Assembly: GCF_946222985.1 (NCBI RefSeq)
Contig: NZ_CAMIFY010000088.1
Location: 1-5,627, forward strand
Source of the DNA: an uncultured Corynebacterium sp.
GTDB lineage: Bacteria > Actinomycetota > Actinomycetes > Mycobacteriales > Mycobacteriaceae
Direction: 5' to 3'
DNA length: 5,627 nt
The notes beneath the pieces are model-generated. The model saw only the letters and a list, made by a program, of their open reading frames with translations. It was not told where the DNA came from and searched no databases. The translations under genes were made by a program, and so were the position numbers. The number at the start of each line of letters is the position of its first letter. The first letter of the stretch is position 1. This document shows positions 1-5,245 of the stretch, one piece after another.

Positions 1-1
1 G

Positions 2-841
2 CTCACCGCCGCGGCACTGGCCGCCGCCGCGAGCACCGGCCACGGGTCGCTGCCCGTTTACGCCCGCCCGACGGTGGCGGTGGTGGCCACCGGCGCCGAG
101 CTCGTCGCACCGGGCCAGACCCCCGGGCCGGGTCAGATCCCCGACTCCAACGCCATCTTGATCACCACCCTCGCCCGCGACTGGGGCGCCGAAGTCACCC
201 TGGTCCGCGCGACCGGCGACACCGCCGACGGCCTCGCCGAGGCCCTGTCGCGCGCCGCGGAGGCCGACGTGATCATCACCTCGGGTGGCATCTCCGCCGG
301 AGCATTCGACCCGGTGAAGTCGCTGGCCGCCGAGGGCCGCGCCGACATCTCGTTCCACAAGCTGCGCCAGCAGCCCGGCGGCCCCCAGGCCCGCGGCCGC
401 GTCGGTGATGCGGTGCTGCTGGGGCTTCCCGGCAATCCGGTCAGCGTCTTCGTTTCCGCCCTGTTGTACGTGCGGCCGCTGCTGATGAAGTTGGGTGGAC
501 GAGACGTCGTCACGCACGATCACGACGACCCCCGCCACCCGGACGCGACCACCGTCGCCGGCCTGGAGACCACCACCGTCACCGCCGAGACCGAGTTCTT
601 CCCCCTGCCCGGGCGCCGGCGTTTCGTGCCCGCCGTGATCACCGACGGGCACGCGCGGCCGGTGCACGAAGCCGGCGTGGGCTCGCACCTCATCGCCACG
701 CTGCACCGCGCCAACGCCCTGGTCGTGCTGCCGGAAGGCACGCCCGACGCGCCCGTGCCCGACGCTTACGCCCCCGGCACACCCCTGACCGCCATCCCCC
801 TCGACCCCGCGCTGCGCCGCGGAAAGGATCGCCACTCATGA
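2..841 (+). CDS. moeA: Molybdopterin molybdenumtransferase MoeA, C-terminal part (5' end outside window)
   Basis: MoeA inserts molybdenum into adenylylated molybdopterin to give active cofactor, in the cytoplasm. The reading frame is open from base 2, and 279 residues are visible against roughly 400 for the family, so about the first third is missing. The first visible residues (GHGSLPVYARPTVAVVATG) match the MoeA segment leading into the central MoCF-binding domain. Numbering the fragment from base 2, the domain includes TGAEL (30-34), GQIPDSN (44-50), TSGGISAGAFD (93-103), FHKLRQQPGGP (118-128) and GLPGNPVS (141-148). The C-terminal beta-barrel domain IV follows, ending in GSHLIATLHRANALVVLPEG (227-246). 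The GTG at 74 is an internal valine codon, not a start. The Lys expected before 'PG' in E. coli MoeA (Lys279 by remembered alignment) is Gln124 here, and the following PGKP is PGGP. The stop overlaps the moaC start as ATGA, so the two genes are probably co-transcribed and translationally coupled. The family assignment is secure. Which paralogue this is cannot be told from the fragment. Confidence 0.95.
   Translation, partial: LTAAALAAAASTGHGSLPVYARPTVAVVATGAELVAPGQTPGPGQIPDSNAILITTLARDWGAEVTLVRATGDTADGLAEALSRAAEADVIITSGGISAGAFDPVKSLAAEGRADISFHKLRQQPGGPQARGRVGDAVLLGLPGNPVSVFVSALLYVRPLLMKLGGRDVVTHDHDDPRHPDATTVAGLETTTVTAETEFFPLPGRRRFVPAVITDGHARPVHEAGVGSHLIATLHRANALVVLPEGTPDAPVPDAYAPGTPLTAIPLDPALRRGKDRHS
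821..827 (+). promoter_or_regulatory. Ribosome binding site for moaC
   Basis: GGAAAGG lies inside the last codons of moeA, ten bases before the ATG at 838. It supports that start over the internal ATG at 895, which has no comparable purine run. With the ATGA overlap it suggests translational coupling of moaC to moeA. Confidence 0.6.
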
Positions 842-1362
842 GCACCGACCCCGCCACCGGCGCCGACTCCGCCCCCAGCTCCAATGAGCCCGTCATGCGC
901 TTCACCCATCTCGACTCCCGCGGCGACGCCCGCATGGTCGACGTCACCGCCAAACAGCCGACGGTGCGCTCGGCGACGGCGAAGGGCGAGGTCACGTGCT
1001 CGCCGCAGGTGATGACGGCCCTTCGCGACGGCACCGTCCCCAAGGGCGACGTCGCCGCCGTCGCCCGCATCGCCGGCATCGCCGCCGCGAAGAAGGTCCC
1101 CGACCTGCTGCCGTTGGCCCACGTCATCGGCGTCCACGGCTGCACCGTCGACGTCGAATGGGGCACCGATCGCGTGCTGCTCACGGCCACCACCCGCACC
1201 GCCGATCGCACCGGCGTCGAGATGGAGGCCCTGACCGCCGTGACCGTCGCGGCGCTGGCGATCGTCGACATGATCAAGGGCGTCGACCGCTCGGCGGCAA
1301 TGGAAAATTGCCGGATCGTTGCGAAGTCCGGCGGCCGCTCCGGCGACTGGACCCGGCCCTAG
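838..1362 (+). CDS. moaC: Cyclic pyranopterin monophosphate synthase MoaC
   Basis: MoaC converts the 3',8-cyclo-GTP product of MoaA into cyclic pyranopterin monophosphate in molybdenum cofactor synthesis. The protein has 174 residues, about 160 being usual. The extra residues are a non-conserved Ser/Ala/Pro-rich N-terminus (1-19) before the core, which begins FTHLDSRGDARMVDV. Family motifs are present in order: KGDV (69-72), ARIAGIAAAK (76-85), the His-bearing loop PLAHV (92-96, His95), TGVEMEALTAV (125-135), DMIKGV (144-149, matching Asp128 and Lys131 of the E. coli enzyme) and AKSGGRSGD (162-170). The known catalytic and binding positions are therefore retained. The loop is LAHVIG rather than the LCHPL seen in many MoaC proteins, probably a lineage variant. 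The start at 838 is preferred because GGAAAGG (821-827) lies ten bases upstream and because of the ATGA overlap with moeA. Met20 (ATG at 895) is a possible internal alternative with no visible ribosome binding site. Confidence 0.97.
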   Translation: MSTDPATGADSAPSSNEPVMRFTHLDSRGDARMVDVTAKQPTVRSATAKGEVTCSPQVMTALRDGTVPKGDVAAVARIAGIAAAKKVPDLLPLAHVIGVHGCTVDVEWGTDRVLLTATTRTADRTGVEMEALTAVTVAALAIVDMIKGVDRSAAMENCRIVAKSGGRSGDWTRP

Positions 1363-1380
1363 GCCCACGCACTCGCTCCC

Positions 1381-1395
1381 CTGCGCGGGCCGCAG
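1381..1395. terminator. Weak hairpin in the convergent moaC/mogA gap
   Basis: CTGCG-CGGGC-CGCAG forms a perfect 5-bp GC-rich stem with a 5-base loop, in the 48-bp gap between the moaC stop and the mogA stop. Its position would suit a terminator acting on both converging transcripts. There is no T run on either side, and short GC stems are common by chance in DNA this rich in GC, so support is weak. Confidence 0.25.
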
Positions 1396-1410
1396 CCGCC
1401 GACCGTCGCC

Positions 1411-2121
1411 CTAGTGGTCGCCGCCGCCGAGCTGCTCGATCAGGTGCGGCATCAGCGGGCCGATGACCTCGATGGCGTCGCGCACGCCGCCGCTGCTGCC
1501 CGGCGCGTTGACGATGACCGCCGCCTGCGCCCCGCGCCCGGTCACGCCGACGATCCCGCGCGACAGCCCGGCCAGCGGGGTCTTCGTCAGGCCGTGCTGG
1601 AGGATCTGCGCCTCCAGGCCCGGCAGGCGCGTGGCGACGAACGGCGCGGTCGACTCGGGCGTGACGTCGCGGGGCGTGACCCCGGTGCCGCCGGTGGTGA
1701 ACACCATGCGCGCGCCGCCGTCGAGGGCGCGTTCGATGGCGGCCGCGATCGCGGGGCCGTCGTCGGTGACGATGACCGGCTCGGGGCAGATCACGCCGTG
1801 CTCGGCCAACGCCTCGACGGCCAGCGGCCCCGACTTGTCGGCGCGGACGCCGGCGGCGCTGCGGTCGCTGACGGTGATGACCACGCCCGGGACCTCGATG
1901 GCCACGTCCTTCAGCTGCTTTTCGACGATCCCGTCCCCGCCGACGTCACCCACCGTCGCCCCGGAATCCGCGCTGGAACCCGGGGCCGACGCGTGCGCGT
2001 GGCCGTGGTGATGGGAGTCGGCGTGATGGTGGGCTGCGTCCTTGCCTGCGTGGCGGTGAGAGTCGGAGTGATGTGAGGCGGCGTCGTGGGCGGCACCCTT
2101 GTCCGCGTTGTTATCGACCAT
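1411..2121 (-). CDS. mogA: MogA/MoaB-family molybdopterin adenylyltransferase with His-rich N-terminal extension
   Basis: This family adenylylates molybdopterin with ATP, giving the substrate MoeA uses for metal insertion. The 236-residue protein has a core of ordinary family length (about 76-236) with VITVSDRSAAGVRADKSGP (81-99), VTDDGPAI (118-125), FTTGGTGVTPRDVTPEST (141-158; Asp152 matches the conserved acidic residue of the RDVTP motif) and NAPGSSGGVRDAI (205-217). The extra 75 residues at the N-terminus are unusual. Residues 12-43 contain 13 His within two imperfect 15-residue repeats (13-27 and 28-42), and a Gly/Ser/Asp-rich linker leads to the core. The start at 2121 is preferred because TAATCT lies six bases upstream, at leaderless spacing. 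Internal GTG codons at Val57 and Val73 have no Shine-Dalgarno sequence at suitable spacing. MogA and MoaB cannot be separated by eye. The gene is convergent with moaC and divergent from modA, so it has its own promoter. A metal-binding role for the extension is inference. Confidence 0.93.
   Translation of the reverse strand: MVDNNADKGAAHDAASHHSDSHRHAGKDAAHHHADSHHHGHAHASAPGSSADSGATVGDVGGDGIVEKQLKDVAIEVPGVVITVSDRSAAGVRADKSGPLAVEALAEHGVICPEPVIVTDDGPAIAAAIERALDGGARMVFTTGGTGVTPRDVTPESTAPFVATRLPGLEAQILQHGLTKTPLAGLSRGIVGVTGRGAQAAVIVNAPGSSGGVRDAIEVIGPLMPHLIEQLGGGDH
1996..2085 (-). repeat. Two tandem 45-bp His-rich coding repeats within mogA
   Basis: Unit A (2041-2085, residues 13-27) begins DAASHHSDSHRH and unit B (1996-2040, residues 28-42) begins DAAHHHADSHHH. 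Both are 15 codons, and nine of the first twelve residues are identical. At the DNA level I count 31 identical bases of 45, mostly in the part coding the first 12 residues. This looks like an old in-frame tandem duplication that kept its His and Asp residues. Confidence 0.75.
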
Positions 2122-2163
2122 GACCCGAGATTACGTACTTCCCCGGTCGTTCCGCCCGGGTCA
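2121..2163. repeat. 7-bp inverted repeat bracketing the mogA promoter
   Basis: TGACCCG (2121-2127) and CGGGTCA (2157-2163) are perfect reverse complements separated by 29 bases that contain the -10 candidate. This could be a pair of operator half-sites or coincidence. Seven-base matches of this composition are not rare in GC-rich DNA. Confidence 0.3.
2122..2133 (-). promoter_or_regulatory. Candidate leaderless promoter of mogA (-10 TAATCT)
   Basis: Read on the minus strand, TAATCT (2133 to 2128) fits the actinobacterial TANNNT -10 element. Six bases separate it from the mogA ATG, so transcription would begin at or next to the start codon. No Shine-Dalgarno sequence lies upstream of that ATG at normal spacing, which agrees with a leaderless mRNA. 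No good -35 element is visible at 16-18 bp. Confidence 0.5.
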
Positions 2164-2207
2164 CGCGAGCCCGGTGCCTCACCTCCACGCCGACCACGCC
2201 TCGCCTT

Positions 2208-2223
2208 CGTGCACATGTGATGC
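2208..2223 (+). repeat. 16-bp direct repeat, copy 1
   Basis: CGTGCACATGTGATGC matches copy 2 (2332-2347) at 15 of 16 bases. It contains the 8-bp palindrome CACATGTG (2212-2219). It lies about 87 bp upstream of the mogA start. A near-identical pair of this length within 150 bp is hard to explain by base composition, since it is less GC-rich than its surroundings. A protein-binding site is plausible but not shown. Confidence 0.55.
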
Positions 2224-2234
2224 CAGCGCCTCGG

Positions 2235-2265
2235 AGCCCGCCGGCAACGCCGCAGGTGGCGGGCT
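2235..2265. repeat. Inverted repeat with 8-bp stem
   Basis: AGCCCGCC (2235-2242) and GGCGGGCT (2258-2265) are perfect reverse complements with a 15-base spacer. A smaller alternative stem (CGGC/GCCG, 2242-2252) overlaps it. There is no T run, so it is not a typical intrinsic terminator. It would be transcribed only if a promoter lies upstream of it on either strand. A role as operator or RNA structure is open. Confidence 0.4.
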
Positions 2266-2331
2266 GCACAGATGAAGCAGTGGCACCACATCGACCCGAA
2301 CGGCGGCGGGCCATCGACGCGACCGCGGCGC

Positions 2332-2347
2332 CGTGCACTTGTGATGC
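2332..2347 (+). repeat. 16-bp direct repeat, copy 2
   Basis: CGTGCACTTGTGATGC differs from copy 1 only by T for A at the eighth base, which keeps the CAC-N2-GTG symmetry but breaks the exact palindrome. Its start is 124 bp from that of copy 1, and it ends 122 bp before the modA start. With copy 1 it may form a two-site operator serving the divergent genes. Confidence 0.55.
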
Positions 2348-2433
2348 GGTCATCGCCGCGACCGTCACGCCACGGCCGCGACCGTCATCACCGCGACCGC
2401 CGCCACCGCCGTCGCGTACCCCGGAGCGGTCAC

Positions 2434-2439
2434 TACCAT
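2434..2439 (+). promoter_or_regulatory. Candidate -10 element for modA (TACCAT)
   Basis: TACCAT fits TANNNT and predicts a start of transcription at about 2446-2447. That leaves a 5' leader of about 23 bases holding the GAGGAG ribosome binding site of modA. No recognisable -35 is seen at 16-18 bp. It is the best promoter candidate close to modA, but a six-base match with loose consensus is weak evidence. Confidence 0.3.
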
Positions 2440-2446
2440 GGGTTTC

Positions 2447-2470
2447 ATGAGTCACGAGGAGAAGATGTGA
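2447..2470 (+). CDS. Possible 7-codon upstream ORF (MSHEEKM) overlapping modA start
   Basis: ATG at 2447 opens a frame of seven codons ending in TGA at 2468-2470, and the last base of this stop is the first base of the modA ATG (TGATG). The ATG lies seven bases after the candidate -10 element TACCAT, so it could be translated from a leaderless transcript and deliver ribosomes to modA. A second in-frame ATG at 2438 would make it ten codons. Seven codons are easily found by chance, so this is only a candidate. Confidence 0.25.
   Translation: MSHEEKM
2456..2464 (+). promoter_or_regulatory. Ribosome binding site fixing the modA start
   Basis: GAGGAGAAG contains GGAG (2458-2461) eight bases before the ATG at 2470. 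It decides in favour of this start over the in-frame GTG at 2467 (five bases) and the far upstream ATG at 2272. Confidence 0.7.
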
Positions 2471-3273
2471 TGGCGCGACGTCGCAAAGCAAGGGCGTTGA
2501 CACCCGCGGTCCTGGCCACCGTCGCCCTCGCCGCGGGACTGACCGCGTGCTCGAGCGACGGCCGGGCCGACGGCGACCGCCGCACCCTGACCGTGTTCGC
2601 GGCCGCCTCGCTGCAGCAGCCCTTCGAGCAAATCGAGGAGCGCTTCGAGGCCGACAACCCCGACATCGACGTGGTGGCGTCCTTCGACGGGTCGCAGAAT
2701 CTCGTCGATCAGCTCGGCTCCGGCGCCCCCGCCGACGTCCTGGCCACCGCCGACGCCCGCACCATGAGCCGCGCCGAAGACGCCGGCTCCGTGCGCGCGC
2801 CGCAGGTCTTCGCCACCAACGTGCTCACCCTGATCGTCCCCGAGGGCAATCCCGCGGGCGTGACGGGCCTGGATGATTCGCTCGACGACGCCAAGCTCGT
2901 CGTCTGCGCGCCCGAGGTCCCCTGCGGAGCCGCCACGCGCGAGCTCGCCGACGCCGCGGGCGTCGACGTGTCACCGGTGTCGGAGGAGTCCAAGGTCTCC
3001 GACGTGCGGGGGAAGGTCGAATCCGGGCAGGCCGACGCGGGCATCGTCTACCGCACCGACGCCGCACTGGCCACGGGCGTGGAGGAGATCGCGATCGACG
3101 GCGCCGACGAGGTCGTCAACGACTACCCCATCGCCGTGACGGCGAGCGCCGGCGAGGATGGTCAGCGGTTCCTCGACGCCGAGACGTGGATCCGCGCGGT
3201 GACCTCCGACTGGGGCCGGGACATCCTCGCCGACGCCGGATTCGGCCCGGCCCCGACGCCGGACGGGCAGTAG
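2470..3273 (+). CDS. modA: Molybdate-binding lipoprotein ModA (ABC transporter)
   Basis: ModA is the extracytoplasmic solute-binding protein that captures molybdate (and tungstate in the family) and passes it to ModB. The 267-residue protein has a lipoprotein signal: basic MARRRKAR, a hydrophobic stretch (11-24) and the lipobox LTAC with Cys27 as the expected lipidated residue. The mature part starts TLTVFAAASLQQPFEQIEERF (39-59). Residues aligning with the oxyanion ligands of E. coli ModA are visible: Ser47 in AAAS, Ser75 in SFDGSQNL, Ala154 in VPCGAA, Val179 or its neighbour in SDVRGKV (177-183) and Tyr194 in GIVYRTDA. GAPADVLATAD (85-95) is another family motif. The start at 2470 gives a lipobox at normal distance and has a good ribosome binding site. 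The upstream in-frame extension is Arg/His-rich and would bury the signal peptide. It forms an operon with modBC seven bases downstream. Tungstate preference cannot be excluded by eye. Confidence 0.95.
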   Translation: MARRRKARALTPAVLATVALAAGLTACSSDGRADGDRRTLTVFAAASLQQPFEQIEERFEADNPDIDVVASFDGSQNLVDQLGSGAPADVLATADARTMSRAEDAGSVRAPQVFATNVLTLIVPEGNPAGVTGLDDSLDDAKLVVCAPEVPCGAATRELADAAGVDVSPVSEESKVSDVRGKVESGQADAGIVYRTDAALATGVEEIAIDGADEVVNDYPIAVTASAGEDGQRFLDAETWIRAVTSDWGRDILADAGFGPAPTPDGQ

Positions 3274-3275
3274 GA
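3272..3275 (+). promoter_or_regulatory. Weak ribosome binding site of modBC overlapping the modA stop
   Basis: AGGA begins inside the TAG stop of modA (3271-3273) and sits five bases before the modBC ATG. The short spacing and weak match suggest that modBC translation depends partly on ribosomes finishing modA. Confidence 0.45.
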
Positions 3276-3280
3276 CCGCG

Positions 3281-5245
3281 ATGACCCCCGCCACCTCCCG
3301 GATCGCCCCGCCGCGTTGGATCGCCCTGCCCGCGGCCGTGGCGCTGCTCGTCGCCGTGGTGCCCGTCATCGCCCTGGCGGTGCGGGTGCCGTGGGCGCGA
3401 GTGCCGGAGCTCGTCGCGTCGGAGGAGGGCTCGGCGGCACTGGGATTGTCGTTGCGCACGAGCCTGCTGTCTGCGGTGATCGTGATGGTCGTGGGCATTC
3501 CGCTGGCGATCGTCATGGCGCGGGCGAAGCGTCTCTCCGGGGCGCTGCGGGTGGCGGTCGTGTTGCCGATGACGATGCCGCCGGTCGTCGGCGGCCTTGC
3601 GCTGCTGGCGGCGTTCGGGCGCACCGGCGTCATCGGCTCGCGGTGGCCGTGGCTGGCCGAACAATTGTCGTTTTCCACCCCGGCGGTGGTGCTCGCGCAG
3701 GTCTTCGTCGCCCTGCCGTTCCTGGTCCTGGCGCTCGAGGGCGCGCTGCGGGGGCTGGATCCGCGTCATGCCGAAGCGGCGGCGGGCCTGGGCGCCTCCC
3801 GCGGGCGCATCCTCTTCCACGTCACTCTGCCGATGGTCGTGCCCGCCATCATCTCGGGCACGACGCTGTCGCTGGCCCGCGCGCTCGGCGAGTTCGGGGC
3901 GACGTTGACCTTCGCCGGGTCACTGCCCGGCGTCACCCGCACTCTGCCGCTGGCGATCTACCTCGAGCGCGACAACGACCCCGAGCTTGCGCTGGCGCTG
4001 TCGGCGGTGCTGTTGGGCATCGCCATCGTGCTCGTGGCCGTCGGCGCCGCGGTGCCGTGGTGGCTGGCGCGGAGGCGGGGCGCGCGCTCCGAGAACTCCG
4101 AAGCCGCCGACCACCCCACGGCCCCGGGTGGCGGGGAGACTGTGGACGACGGGGCCGTCGTCACGCATCGCGACCAGCCCACGACCAGTGACGTCTCCGT
4201 GCGCGTGCCCGGGCTCCTCGATGCGACGCTGACGATCCCCGGTGGGCGGACCACGGCGGTCATCGGCCCCAACGGCGCCGGCAAGTCGACTCTGCTGCGC
4301 GCGCTGGCCGGGTTGCCCGTGCGCGACGGGGCTCCGGCGACGGTGACCGGCGATGCGCCGCGGGCGGTGCTGTTGACGCAGGACCCGGCGCTGCTGCCCC
4401 ATCGCACGGTCGCCGGCAACGTGAATTTCGCCGCCCGCGACGATGCCCGCACCCGCGCCGAACTCGCCGCCATCGGCGCGACGCACCTGGCCGACCGCTA
4501 CCCGGCGTCGCTGTCGGGCGGGCAGGCCGCACGGGTGGCGCTGGCGCGGGCGCTGGCCGCCGACACCGACGCGATCCTCCTCGACGAGCCCTTCGCGGCG
4601 CTCGATGCCGCGTCGGCGGCGTCGCTGCGCGGGGTCATGCGGCGTCGCCTGCGCGGGCGCACGACCCTGCTGGTCACGCACGATCCTGTGGACGTGGCCA
4701 TGCTGGCCGATCACGTCGTGGTCGTCGAGGACGGTCGCGTGGCCGCCGAGGGGGCGGCCGCGGATCTGTTGGCCGCCCCGGCGACGCCTTTCCTGGCGTC
4801 GTTCGCGGGGCTGATCGCTGTGCGCGGCACCGCTCGAGTGCTTGACGACGCCACCGTCGCCGTCGTCGCCCCCGACCGCACCGAAATCACCGGTCTGGCG
4901 GCAGCCGGCGCCGACTCCGGGCCCGGTGCCGGGCCGGTGGCCGACGGGGACCCGGCGGTGGCGCTGTTCTCGCCGCGGGCCGTGACGCTGGCCGGCTTCG
5001 ACTCCGGTGCGGCGGACAGCAGCGCCCGCAACGTGCTGGCGTGCACGGTGCGGGCGATCCACCATCAGGGCGCGGCGGTGCGCGTGGAGCTGGCCGTGGG
5101 CGACTCCGCGGCGGGCGGCGAGCCGACGGCCATCGTCGCGGACATCTCCGCGGTGTCCCTGGCCGCCCTGGGACTGACCGAGGGGGCGGCCGTGCGGGCG
5201 AGCATCAAGGCCATGCAGGTACAGGTGCTGCCCGTGGCCGGGTGA
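3281..5245 (+). CDS. modBC: Fused molybdate ABC transporter permease and ATPase (ModB-ModC)
   Basis: A single 654-residue chain joins two normally separate parts of the molybdate importer. Residues 1-263 are a ModB permease: hydrophobic segments near 14-35, 58-80, 91-112, 134-155, 185-212 and 238-262, the cytoplasmic EAA loop EAAAGLGASRGRILFHVTLP (165-184), and the ModB signature SLARALGEFGATLTF (197-211). A polar linker (about 264-302) leads to a ModC ATPase: Walker A GPNGAGKST (329-337), Q-loop Gln367, signature LSGGQ (411-415), Walker B ILLDEP (432-437), D-loop ALD (440-442) and H-loop His467. A Mop/TOBE-like domain that may bind molybdate covers about 582-652 (RNVLACTVRAIHHQGAAV to ASIKAMQVQVL), after a Gly/Ala-rich spacer. 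All ATPase motifs are intact, so the fusion looks functional. Such a chain would need only to dimerise to give ModB2C2. The modA stop lies seven bases upstream, and the AGGA at 3272-3275 overlaps that stop, implying coupling. Confidence 0.96.
   Translation: MTPATSRIAPPRWIALPAAVALLVAVVPVIALAVRVPWARVPELVASEEGSAALGLSLRTSLLSAVIVMVVGIPLAIVMARAKRLSGALRVAVVLPMTMPPVVGGLALLAAFGRTGVIGSRWPWLAEQLSFSTPAVVLAQVFVALPFLVLALEGALRGLDPRHAEAAAGLGASRGRILFHVTLPMVVPAIISGTTLSLARALGEFGATLTFAGSLPGVTRTLPLAIYLERDNDPELALALSAVLLGIAIVLVAVGAAVPWWLARRRGARSENSEAADHPTAPGGGETVDDGAVVTHRDQPTTSDVSVRVPGLLDATLTIPGGRTTAVIGPNGAGKSTLLRALAGLPVRDGAPATVTGDAPRAVLLTQDPALLPHRTVAGNVNFAARDDARTRAELAAIGATHLADRYPASLSGGQAARVALARALAADTDAILLDEPFAALDAASAASLRGVMRRRLRGRTTLLVTHDPVDVAMLADHVVVVEDGRVAAEGAAADLLAAPATPFLASFAGLIAVRGTARVLDDATVAVVAPDRTEITGLAAAGADSGPGAGPVADGDPAVALFSPRAVTLAGFDSGAADSSARNVLACTVRAIHHQGAAVRVELAVGDSAAGGEPTAIVADISAVSLAALGLTEGAAVRASIKAMQVQVLPVAG

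Larger units (their letters stand above)
2122..2469. other. Divergent mogA-modA intergenic region, 348 bp
   Basis: No convincing protein-coding gene longer than a few codons is seen here. Frames open through it encode Arg/His-rich sequence with no family resemblance, including an in-frame upstream extension of modA from an ATG at 2272. The region holds the mogA promoter candidate, a 7-bp inverted repeat around it, two 16-bp direct repeats, an 8-bp-stem inverted repeat, four copies of CGCGACCG (2318, 2357, 2377 and 2392), the modA promoter candidate and a tiny upstream ORF. It is unusually long compared with the other gaps in the window (7-48 bp), which fits a control region. Confidence 0.7.

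Noticed and set aside
690..1368. Minus-strand open frames antisense to moeA and moaC
   Set aside because: Both overlapping sense genes carry full family motifs. The antisense translations are low-complexity with no plausible start signals.
1414..2076. Plus-strand open frame antisense to mogA (220 codons)
   Set aside because: It mirrors the mogA coding region, has no recognisable domain, and reads as Arg/Ala/Asp-rich shadow sequence.
2272..2469. In-frame upstream extension of modA from an ATG at 2272
   Set aside because: The added residues are Arg/His-rich with no family match, they would place the signal peptide and lipobox about 66 residues inside the protein, and GAGGAG sits correctly before the ATG at 2470.
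2160..2469. Molybdenum cofactor riboswitch upstream of modA
   Set aside because: The gene context would suit it, and there is a stem at 2235-2265, but I could not match the conserved sequence of the Moco RNA motif, and the best promoter candidate lies downstream of the stem. A covariance-model search would decide.
2122..2469. ModE-type operator
   Set aside because: No TATA-rich palindrome resembling the E. coli ModE site is present. The 16-bp repeats are different in sequence and are reported separately.
3920..5065. Long open frame on the minus strand across modBC (381 codons)
   Set aside because: It lies wholly antisense to a gene with complete ABC-transporter motifs. The translation is Arg/Gly/His-rich low-complexity sequence typical of shadow frames in GC-rich DNA.
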